Shown here: positions 1 through 5,117 of the stretch, one piece after another
How the letters are laid out: the number at the start of each line of letters is the position of its first letter
How positions within the stretch are numbered: position 1 is the stretch's first letter
From: Pseudomonadota bacterium
Lineage (GTDB): Bacteria > Pseudomonadota > Alphaproteobacteria > Rs-D84
Length of the DNA: 8,667 nt
Reading direction: 5' to 3'
NCBI GenBank assembly: GCA_009781955.1
Contig: WQUT01000082.1
Span: 1 to 8,667, forward strand
Notes under the pieces: generated by a model
Seen by the model: only the letters and a program-made list of their open reading frames with translations
What the model was told of the DNA's origin: nothing
The model's database searches: none
Program-made: the position numbers and the translations under genes

Positions 1-128
1 CCTTTACGACTGCAAAACGCAAAGCGACAACCGGCCGCAATCCGCAGACCGGCGCGGCGATCAAGATTCCGGCCAGCATACAGCCGAAATTCAAAGCCGG
101 AAAACCGCTGAAGGATGCTTTGAATTAA
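1..128 (+). CDS. HU-family DNA-binding protein, C-terminal part
   Basis: Partial gene, cut by the left edge of the window; the reading frame starts at base 3 and gives 41 residues before TAA. The visible part carries the HU beta-arm signature GRNPQTG followed by IKIPAS, PKFKAGK and the typical ending LKDALN. HU proteins are small dimeric nucleoid proteins that bend DNA by inserting the beta-arm proline (here in RNPQTG) into the minor groove. The ending and length after the GRNP motif match the family, so the C-terminus is complete. HU, rather than IHF, is favoured by the LKDALN ending, but the N-terminal half is not available. A strong intrinsic terminator follows within five bases of the stop. 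Confidence 0.93.
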   Translation, partial: FTTAKRKATTGRNPQTGAAIKIPASIQPKFKAGKPLKDALN

Positions 129-130
129 TA

Positions 131-315
131 TCTTCCCCCTTGTTAAAGGGGGAATTTTTGTTGATGACCAACCGCCGCTTTTGCGGCGGTTGTGAATTTA
201 CAAAAATAGGGGGATTATTTTTTGAAGAACGCGCGCCGTTCTTTAACTGATAATCCCCCTATTTTTCTAGGCTCGCTTCGTTCGCCAAGAAAAATTCCCC
301 CTTTAACAAGGGCGG
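131..315. repeat. Nested palindromic element
   Basis: The gap between HU and the EF-hand gene is filled by symmetrical structure. The outer arms are a 23-bp perfect inverted repeat (137-159 with 290-312). The inner arms are a 17-bp perfect inverted repeat (202-218 with 250-266; AAAAATAGGGGGATTAT). Inside these is a hairpin AAGAACG / CGTTCTT (225-231 with 237-243). A separate 9-bp hairpin AACCGCCGC-TTTT-GCGGCGGTT lies at 170-191. No open frame is needed to explain it. It resembles a MITE-like or REP-like insertion that grew around the HU terminator; a structured RNA is an alternative. Confidence 0.75.
133..159 (+). terminator. Intrinsic terminator of the HU gene
   Basis: A 9-bp perfect stem TTCCCCCTT / AAGGGGGAA with loop GTTA, followed by five Ts, starts five bases after the HU stop codon. 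The same sequence recurs inverted at 290-312, so it is both a terminator and the left arm of a larger palindrome. Confidence 0.85.
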
Positions 316-333
316 ATAGGGGAAAAAATCCCC

Positions 334-362
334 TTGCTTTCCGCGCGGAATGCGCATACAAT
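334..362 (+). promoter_or_regulatory. Promoter of the EF-hand protein gene
   Basis: TTGCTT (334-339), a 17-base spacer and TACAAT (357-362) make a sigma70-type promoter with expected transcription start near 369. This gives a leader of about 22 bases containing the Shine-Dalgarno sequence GAGGA (380-384). It argues against translation starting at the in-frame TTG at 334, which would lie inside the -35 box. Confidence 0.6.
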
Positions 363-390
363 GATTAGCGTAAAACCAAGAGGAAGGAAA

Positions 391-831
391 ATGCCAACAA
401 AAAATACTAGATCAACCGCCGCGAAACCCGCGGCAAGACCCGCGCCCGCCGCCGCGGCCCAGGAATCCGCGCCATGCGGATGCTGTTGCTGCCAACGTTC
501 GGGATTCTGGCACGGGGTCAAGAAACTGATTATCGTTCTGATCATATTCGGACTCGGCGTGGTCGCTGGTAAAATCCTGTGCTTTCACCACATGGGCATG
601 ATGCGCGGCCCCGGCGGATGGGGTATGGGATGGCAGCGCGGCGATATGTTCGTGAACGGATGCCTGGACATGACCAAAATCAGCTGCCCGGTGATGGCCC
701 AGAAAGTTGCCGCCGCGGACGCGAACGGCGACGGATGCATCACGCGCGACGAAATGCGGGCCTGGAAACAATCCATGCGCGCAGCGGCGACATCCGGCGA
801 TGAATCCGACGAAGAATGCGATGATGAATAA
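391..831 (+). CDS. Small membrane-anchored EF-hand protein
   Basis: A 146-residue protein I do not recognise as a named family. Start ATG 391 is chosen because GAGGA lies six bases upstream and the frame's earlier TTG (334) falls inside the promoter. Visible layout: a basic, Ala/Pro-rich N-terminus (1-27); a Cys cluster CGCCCC (29-34); one hydrophobic segment (about 45-60, LIIVLIIFGLGVVAG); a Met/His/Gly-rich stretch (66-80, HHMGMMRGPGGWGMG); and a canonical EF-hand loop DANGDGCITRDE (110-121) with Asp, Asn, Asp, Ile and Glu at the expected calcium-ligand positions 1, 3, 5, 8 and 12. It ends in an acidic tail. By the positive-inside rule the N-terminus is probably cytoplasmic and the EF-hand periplasmic. 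Calcium binding is inferred from the loop; metal binding by the Met/His stretch is speculative. It is a monocistronic unit with its own promoter and terminator. Confidence 0.85.
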   Translation: MPTKNTRSTAAKPAARPAPAAAAQESAPCGCCCCQRSGFWHGVKKLIIVLIIFGLGVVAGKILCFHHMGMMRGPGGWGMGWQRGDMFVNGCLDMTKISCPVMAQKVAAADANGDGCITRDEMRAWKQSMRAAATSGDESDEECDDE

Positions 832-845
832 AAGTCATCATTAAT

Positions 846-873
846 AAAAATGCCGCGAAAGCGGCATTTTTTA
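846..873 (+). terminator. Intrinsic terminator after the EF-hand gene
   Basis: Stem TGCCGC / GCGGCA with a GAAA tetraloop, extended by A/T pairs and ending in six Ts, starts 15 bases after the stop. The same hairpin and flanks are found after the RlpA-like gene (5989-6018). Confidence 0.88.
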
Positions 874-903
874 TTTCACTCTGTACAACAAAACATCACT
901 TAT

Positions 904-1076
904 GACTACCCCGGAATGCTAAGGTCGCACGATACCAGTGCTCCCAGCATTCCGGCCCTTCTAAGAAGGGCATTTAGCACTCATAATTTTAAGCAAATGA
1001 GCACGAATTCCCCTTCTTAGAAGGGGAGAAAACCTTGGCGGCACTTCCTAGTGCGCCATAGGTTTTCGGGGTAGTC
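904..1076. repeat. Inverted pair of composite hairpin repeat units
   Basis: This element is bounded by perfect 10-bp inverted ends GACTACCCCG (904-913) and CGGGGTAGTC (1067-1076). The left half is a unit in minus orientation: tail, middle stem GGAATGCT / AGCATTCC (913-920 with 946-953), then head hairpin GCCCTTCTAAGAAGGGC (955-971). The right half is a plus-orientation unit: AATTCCCC head hairpin (1006-1026), a middle hairpin AAAACCT / AGGTTTT holding a second arm TGGC-GCAC / GTGCGCCA, then the tail. The conserved box ATGAGYRC borders both heads (977-984 reversed; 997-1004 forward). No coding potential is seen. It lies between two gene ends that point towards each other. Confidence 0.85.
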
Positions 1077-1118
1077 CCAAACAAATGTTTAGGGTGATAG
1101 CGTGTTGTATTTTATAAA

Positions 1119-1523
1119 TTACTTTGGCAATATGGCCGTAACCTCAACCTCTATTTTCGCGCCTTGGCGGGTAAACCCATTTACCCCCACGAGGGTTGAG
1201 ACCGGTTTTGAATTCTTGAAATATTCGGCGCGTATCGGCGATACAATGTCAAAATCATTTATATCCGTCAGATATATCACCGCCCGTACCACATCATCCA
1301 AAGAGGCCCCCGCAAGGCCCAGGCTTTTTTGAATTTCTTCAAACACCATTTTTGTTTGTTCCGCAACATCGTCCGTAACAACAACCTTGCTATTGTCGGC
1401 TGGCGGCTGGATGCCGGACACCAAAATCATATAGCAATGCCCCAGGTCTATCTTCTTGACCTGGGTAACGGGGGCCCTGGGGTTCCAATCTGCCGGGGAA
1501 AGATTTTCTATCGCACCGGTCAT
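1119..1523 (-). CDS. Rid (YjgF/YER057c/UK114) family protein
   Basis: This is a 134-residue protein with Rid-family landmarks: ILVSGIQPP, VFEEIQKSLGLAGASLDDVVRAVIYLTDINDF, and the C-terminal strand KIEVEVTAI. RidA enzymes are trimeric and hydrolyse reactive enamine/imine intermediates from pyridoxal-phosphate dehydratases. Here the segment aligned with the RidA catalytic arginine (VARLPK in E. coli) reads VNGFTRQ, so that arginine appears to be missing. It is therefore more likely a divergent Rid subfamily member than a true RidA deaminase; the substrate is unknown. Its ATG overlaps the stop of the upstream histidine phosphatase (ATGA), so the two are probably translationally coupled. No terminator is visible after it. 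Confidence 0.85.
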   Translation of the reverse strand: MTGAIENLSPADWNPRAPVTQVKKIDLGHCYMILVSGIQPPADNSKVVVTDDVAEQTKMVFEEIQKSLGLAGASLDDVVRAVIYLTDINDFDIVSPIRAEYFKNSKPVSTLVGVNGFTRQGAKIEVEVTAILPK

Positions 1524-2122
1524 TTCAATTTAATCCCGTCCAGGCCGGCGACGGTAAACACGCCGTTGTTGTATTCTATTTCCATGGTCCCGGCGTCGGC
1601 GATGTCGTCTATTTGTTCGGGCTGGTTCAAGATATTCTTGTACGCGCTGCGGAAAACGCCGCTGTGCGTGACAATCGCGACCGTGTCCAGGCCCCGACCC
1701 ACGATATAATCAAACGCGCGTTTTACCCGGTCGTCAAGGGATTTGACCGGCTCGCCGCCCTCAAAAGCCTTGCCCTTGTAATAGCCGTATGATTTGTATT
1801 CGTCGCTGTTGATAAGCAGGCCAAAAATATCTTTGGCCAAATCTTTGTTGACCCCGCACATAACGCCATATTGATTCCATTCGCGCAGGTCGTTTATGAT
1901 TTCAACATCCACCCCAATTTTCTCGGCAAATATTTTCGCGACATTTTTGGCACGCTTGTATGGGCTGGCGTATATTTTTTGTATTCCCAGGTCGGTCAAT
2001 TTTTCAGAATGCGCCCGCGCGGTTTCGCCACCATGTGCCGTCAGTTCAAAATCGGCGCAGCCGCCATAGCAATTCAGCACGTCGTCTTCGGATTCGCAAT
2101 GCCTGATCATATATATTTTCAT
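1520..2122 (-). CDS. Histidine phosphatase superfamily protein (phosphoglycerate mutase-like)
   Basis: A 200-residue protein with the full histidine-phosphatase layout: N-terminal RHCES (Arg7, His8 as the phosphate-accepting His), SPYKRAKNVA (Arg57), acidic residue Glu81 in LREWNQYG, and the second catalytic His153 in VTHSGVFR. The usual RHG is RHC here, a tolerated change in the branch. Family members dephosphorylate small metabolites or phosphoproteins; the substrate cannot be told from sequence. No signal peptide, so cytoplasmic. It lies 38 bases after bamD on the same strand with only a weak Shine-Dalgarno (GAGTAAG), and overlaps the Rid gene by four bases, pointing to one operon bamD-phosphatase-rid. 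Confidence 0.88.
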   Translation of the reverse strand: MKIYMIRHCESEDDVLNCYGGCADFELTAHGGETARAHSEKLTDLGIQKIYASPYKRAKNVAKIFAEKIGVDVEIINDLREWNQYGVMCGVNKDLAKDIFGLLINSDEYKSYGYYKGKAFEGGEPVKSLDDRVKRAFDYIVGRGLDTVAIVTHSGVFRSAYKNILNQPEQIDDIADAGTMEIEYNNGVFTVAGLDGIKLK

Positions 2123-2160
2123 TTCTTACTCTTAATTATTTAATTGCCTGATACCCCTGG

Positions 2161-2886
2161 CTATTTCAATTTTTTCGTCCATTCGTTGTCGGGGAAATTC
2201 AGGCGCAGCATGTCGGCGTAACCTGTTGCCTGCTCCGGCAGGCCGATGGCGGTGTAAGCCTCGGTCAGTCTGAACAGAGCCTCTGGCGTCATAACTGTTT
2301 CCTGGGCGCCGGCCACTATCTGCTGCAACTGGTTTATCGCGGCCGGCCAGTTTTCGCGCGACATATCGCGGCGCGCGGAATACATGACCTTGCCCGCTAT
2401 GTAATTTTTCAAAATCGCTATCTTGTTCTTTGCATTTTCCGCATACTCGCTGGATGGGAAACGATCAACCAAGGTCTGGAAAGCGTTCAGCGCGTAGACC
2501 GACATTCCCGGTTCTCTGCGCACATCGCTGACCTGTCTATAATAGCTCATCCCCCGCAAATACATGACGTAGGGCACGTCTTTGTGGCCCGGGTGGAACC
2601 GCATGTATCGGTCGGTTATAATCAGGGTTCCCGCGAAATCATCGTCTTTGTATGCGGAATACGCCGCCATCACCAGCGCATCGGGGGCCCAAACGGACGC
2701 CGGGAAAGTTTTTTCCGCGGTTTGGAATTCGTCCGCGGCCTTGGCATAATTGCCGCGGTTGAACTGGTCATACGCGGCGCTATAAATTTCATCCAATTGC
2801 CGGTCGGGCTTTATTTCTTTCCCCCCGCCGCAGGCGGAAAGAACAAAGAACAAAGAACAAAGAACAAATAGCTTATTAACTTTCAT
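2161..2886 (-). CDS. bamD: Outer membrane protein assembly factor BamD (lipoprotein)
   Basis: A 241-residue lipoprotein. The signal peptide ends in LSAC with Cys19 as the lipidated residue. The mature part has TPR-type helical repeats, beginning with IYSAAYDQFNRGNYAKAADEF (about 34-54) and including PYVMYLRGMSYY and the later ALNAFQTLVDRFPSSEYAENA, all typical of BamD/ComL. BamD is the essential lipoprotein partner of BamA in the complex that inserts beta-barrel proteins in the outer membrane. Length and repeat order match the family. The start at 2886 has AAAAGGA ten bases upstream. Odd feature: the signal-peptide codons contain four perfect copies of a 7-base repeat (2838-2865). First gene of a probable three-gene operon. 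Confidence 0.92.
   Translation of the reverse strand: MKVNKLFVLCSLFFVLSACGGGKEIKPDRQLDEIYSAAYDQFNRGNYAKAADEFQTAEKTFPASVWAPDALVMAAYSAYKDDDFAGTLIITDRYMRFHPGHKDVPYVMYLRGMSYYRQVSDVRREPGMSVYALNAFQTLVDRFPSSEYAENAKNKIAILKNYIAGKVMYSARRDMSRENWPAAINQLQQIVAGAQETVMTPEALFRLTEAYTAIGLPEQATGYADMLRLNFPDNEWTKKLK
2838..2865. repeat. 7-base tandem repeat x4 in the bamD signal peptide
   Basis: AAAGAAC is repeated four times head to tail (GTTCTTT on the coding strand). It encodes part of the hydrophobic signal-peptide core. Because seven is not a multiple of three, gain or loss of one unit would shift the bamD frame. Confidence 0.9.
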
Positions 2887-2889
2887 ATC

Positions 2890-2919
2890 TTGATTTTCCT
2901 TTTGCCTTGGGAGTATAAT
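2890..2919 (+). promoter_or_regulatory. Candidate promoter reading towards DUF559 and murJ
   Basis: TTGATT (2890-2895), an 18-base spacer and a perfect TATAAT (2914-2919). It overlaps, on the other strand, the TATTAT/TATACT candidates for the bamD -10 (2912-2920), whose -35 is poor. Divergent transcription from one shared spot would serve bamD on one side and murJ on the other; the DUF559 cassette now lies between this promoter and murJ. Confidence 0.45.
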
Positions 2920-2961
2920 AGCCCGGACAGTAAAATGAAAGCGGAAAATTTGAACGCGGGT

Positions 2962-3019
2962 AATTCCCCTTCGCTTTAGCGAAGGGGTGGATTGCGCCGA
3001 AGGCGCAAGACGGGGTAGT
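2962..3019 (+). repeat. Palindromic repeat unit, left border of the DUF559 cassette
   Basis: Head hairpin 2962-2990 (AATTCCCC arm, GGGGTGG end), middle hairpin TTGCGCC-GAA-GGCGCAA (2992-3008), and tail GACGGGGTAGT (3009-3019). The 29-base head is the exact reverse complement of 3455-3483, and the 11-base tail of 3428-3438. The middle hairpins differ. The tail ends one base before the DUF559 start codon. Confidence 0.9.
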
Positions 3020-3020
3020 T

Positions 3021-3425
3021 ATGATTAAAAACCTGCCATATAATCCTGATTTGCGCGAGCGGGCGCGATGGCTGCGCAATAATGCAACTTTATCCGAAAT
3101 ATTGATGTGGAATCAACTTAAAAACAAGCAATTCTTTGGATTGGATTTTGACAGGCAGAAAATTATAGGAAATTATATTGTTGACATTTACTGTCCGTAT
3201 TTAGAATTAATAATAGAAATTGATGGCAAGTCGCATGACTGGAAAGGCAAGTATGATTTGGACAGGAATAATTATTTGATAGAATTAGGACTGAAAATAT
3301 TGCATGTTAACGATAAGGAAGTAAAACAAAAAATAGAAGATGTGCTTTGGCGGCTGAAAGCAGTAAAAGAAAGGCTTGAAGCAGGAGATGCGCCCCCTGC
3401 GGATTCTGTGGAATGGTTATGTTGA
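3021..3425 (+). CDS. DUF559 endonuclease-like protein (Vsr-like fold)
   Basis: A 134-residue protein of the DUF559 family, which belongs to the PD-(D/E)xK/Vsr-like nuclease group. Recognisable segments: RARWLRNNATLSEILMWNQL (about 14-33), IIGNYIVDIYCPYLEL (48-63, Asp55), IIEIDGKSHD (64-73, with Glu66, Asp68 and His72) and LKILHVNDKEV (91-101). These hold the acidic residues expected of the nuclease centre. Nuclease activity is inferred from the family and not proven. The start follows the repeat tail directly, with only GGGG (3012-3015) as a possible ribosome site. The gene is clearly more AT-rich than bamD and murJ and has Asn/Lys/Ile-rich codon choice, which suggests transfer. Inverted repeat units enclose it with gaps of only one and two bases, so it looks like the cargo or the driver of a mobile cassette. 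Confidence 0.88.
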   Translation: MIKNLPYNPDLRERARWLRNNATLSEILMWNQLKNKQFFGLDFDRQKIIGNYIVDIYCPYLELIIEIDGKSHDWKGKYDLDRNNYLIELGLKILHVNDKEVKQKIEDVLWRLKAVKERLEAGDAPPADSVEWLC

Positions 3426-3427
3426 CC

Positions 3428-3483
3428 ACTACCCCGTCAGCGGCTCCGCCGCTGCCACCCCTTCGCTAAAGCGAAGGGGAATT
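3428..3483 (-). repeat. Palindromic repeat unit, right border of the DUF559 cassette
   Basis: Reverse-oriented copy of the unit at 2962-3019: tail ACTACCCCGTC (3428-3438), middle hairpin AGCGGCTCCGCCGCT (3439-3453), head hairpin (3455-3483) ending GGGGAATT. It starts two bases after the DUF559 stop codon and ends 25 bases before murJ. Confidence 0.9.
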
Positions 3484-3508
3484 TAGACCGAGCACAGGAA
3501 AAAGGAAA

Positions 3509-5017
3509 ATGTCAATTCATAGGCACATATTCAAAGTAGGCGCGTGGACAGCGGTGTCGCGGGTGCTGGGGTTCGCGCGCGATATGCTGTTCGCCAACGT
3601 GCTGGGCGCGGGGCGGCTTTCCGATATATTCCTGGCCGCGTTCAAACTGCCCAATATGTTCCGCGACCTGTTGGGCGAGGGGACCATGCAGGTCGTGTTC
3701 GTTCCGATGTTTACAGAGCACAGAAAGAGAGAGGCCGAAAACAAGGCCGACATCCCCAGCGAGCATTTCGCGTCCAATATATTCTCTTGGCTGATGGCCG
3801 CGCTGTTGGGAATCACGATTCTGGGACTGATTCTCATGCCGTTCATAATCATGGTCATAACCCCGGGCTTTGCGAGCGATCCGGAAAAAATGCAGATGAC
3901 AATACTTGTCGGGCGGATATTGTTCTTTTATTTGATATTCGTCATCGGCACGGCGTTTTTATCCAGCGTGCTGAACGCTTTTTCCGATTTCGCCTGGGCG
4001 GCCGCGATGCCGGCCATGCTGAATCTGTTTTTAATCGGCGGGCTGGTTGTCGCGCGGCATTTCAGCGATGACGCGACGATGCTGTATATCCTCTCTGCGG
4101 CCGCGCTGGTCAGCGGGCTGACCCAGACCGTTATACTGTGGCTGCGTCTGAAACGGCGGAATTTCGGAATAAGGCTAATCCGCCCGCGTCTGACCCCGCA
4201 TATACGGACATTGTTCAAGCGCCTGGGCGTCGGGCTGGTCGGAACGGGGTTTTACCAAATAAATATCGTAATCGGCACACTAATCGCATCGTTCCAGAGC
4301 GGCGCGGTGACCTGGCTCTATTATTCCGACAGGATTGTCCAGCTGCCTTTCGCCATGATCGGGCTGGCCGCCGGAACCGTCCTGTTGACCAGTTTGTCCG
4401 ACGCGATCGCCAATAACAACACCGGCGCGCTGTATGCCCAGCAGAACGGCGCGATACGGAACAGCCTGATGTTCACCCTGCCCTGCGTCGCGGGCCTGGT
4501 GGTGCTGGCCATGCCGATTGTCGGAATTCTTTTTGAACACGGCGCATGGACCCATGAATCCACAATCGCAACCGCGCGGGCGATTATGATAATGGCGCTG
4601 GTCCTGCCCGCCATGACGACCAGCCAGATTTACAGCCGGACCCTGTATGCCGCCCAAGACGTCAAAACGCCGGTCGTCACCAGCATAATATCGCTGGCCG
4701 CGGCGGTCGCCGTTTACCTGACGCTGGTCGGATTTATCGGATACCTGGCGGTGCCGATCGGAACCGTCGTGTCGGGATACTTGAAAAACCTGCTGCTGGC
4801 GCGGATATGCATGCGGCGGAAATTGTTCAAATTCCAACGGCGGACTATTGTTTCCGTCACTTTGTTCGGCGCGCTGTCCGCTGTTATGGGCGCGGGCCTG
4901 TGGTGGGCGAACGCGGGCGGATATATCCGCGGGATCTTTTCATTGGGCATAGCGATTTCCGCCGCCGGCGCGGCATACCTGGCGATTGCGTGGACAGCGA
5001 ATAAAAAAATCAAATGA
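3509..5017 (+). CDS. murJ: Lipid II flippase MurJ (MviN)
   Basis: A 502-residue polytopic membrane protein of the MOP/MATE superfamily that flips lipid II across the inner membrane for peptidoglycan synthesis. The N-terminus is diagnostic: RVLGFARDMLFANVLGAG, LPNMFRDLLGEG. Residues corresponding to the charged cavity residues known in E. coli MurJ are present at the same or nearly the same numbers: Arg18, Arg24, Asp39, Arg52, and Arg275 in YYSDRIVQLP. Hydrophobic segments throughout fit the usual 14 helices, and the length is normal. Start ATG 3509 has AGGA nine bases and AAAGGA three bases upstream. It is transcribed away from bamD. The immediate upstream region is occupied by the DUF559 cassette, so its native promoter is either the one at 2890-2919 or lies within the cassette. 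No clear terminator follows. Confidence 0.96.
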   Translation: MSIHRHIFKVGAWTAVSRVLGFARDMLFANVLGAGRLSDIFLAAFKLPNMFRDLLGEGTMQVVFVPMFTEHRKREAENKADIPSEHFASNIFSWLMAALLGITILGLILMPFIIMVITPGFASDPEKMQMTILVGRILFFYLIFVIGTAFLSSVLNAFSDFAWAAAMPAMLNLFLIGGLVVARHFSDDATMLYILSAAALVSGLTQTVILWLRLKRRNFGIRLIRPRLTPHIRTLFKRLGVGLVGTGFYQINIVIGTLIASFQSGAVTWLYYSDRIVQLPFAMIGLAAGTVLLTSLSDAIANNNTGALYAQQNGAIRNSLMFTLPCVAGLVVLAMPIVGILFEHGAWTHESTIATARAIMIMALVLPAMTTSQIYSRTLYAAQDVKTPVVTSIISLAAAVAVYLTLVGFIGYLAVPIGTVVSGYLKNLLLARICMRRKLFKFQRRTIVSVTLFGALSAVMGAGLWWANAGGYIRGIFSLGIAISAAGAAYLAIAWTANKKIK

Positions 5018-5060
5018 CCGAATTAATTCCGTAATTATGTTTTTCTGTCATTTTTTCCAG

Positions 5061-5089
5061 TTGAATACTGCTTTTTTTTATGATATTAT
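5061..5089 (+). promoter_or_regulatory. Promoter of the RlpA-like gene
   Basis: TTGAAT (5061-5066), a 17-base spacer and TATTAT (5084-5089) preceded by TG one base away (extended -10). Expected start near 5096 gives a leader of about 22 bases. The spacer contains a run of eight Ts (5072-5079). Confidence 0.65.
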
Positions 5090-5117
5090 ACCACTATAAG
5101 TGAAAGGAGGGTTTCAC

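Larger units (their letters stand above)
2962..3483. mobile_element. Putative DUF559 cassette with inverted repeat ends
   Basis: A 522-base unit made of one AT-rich nuclease-like gene and two inverted hairpin repeats whose tails face the gene. It sits between the divergent bamD promoter region and murJ. No transposase, resolvase or classical short target duplication is visible. Calling it mobile is inference from the exact fit of the repeats around the gene and from related gene-less units elsewhere in the window. Confidence 0.55.

Noticed and set aside
334..390. N-terminal extension of the EF-hand protein from TTG 334
   Set aside because: The TTG is the -35 box of a well-spaced promoter, and ATG 391 has a proper ribosome site.
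412..771. Minus-strand open frame opposite the EF-hand gene
   Set aside because: The plus-strand gene has a promoter, ribosome site, domain motif and terminator; the opposite frame has none.
904..1076. CRISPR array or tRNA
   Set aside because: Repeats are inverted and not regularly spaced direct copies, and no cloverleaf with an acceptor stem and T-loop motif is seen.
1102..1332. Plus-strand open frame opposite the Rid gene
   Set aside because: It is a shadow of the minus-strand Rid gene, with no family features or ribosome site.
2962..3483. Classical insertion sequence
   Set aside because: There is no transposase, the ends are composite hairpins, and no short target duplication is seen at the cassette borders.
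3544..4071. Long alternative frames across murJ on both strands
   Set aside because: The murJ frame is unmistakable; GC-rich codon bias explains open shadow frames.
5100..5117. GTG start of the RlpA-like protein at 5100
   Set aside because: AAGGAGG follows this codon and serves ATG 5118, which begins a normal lipoprotein signal peptide.
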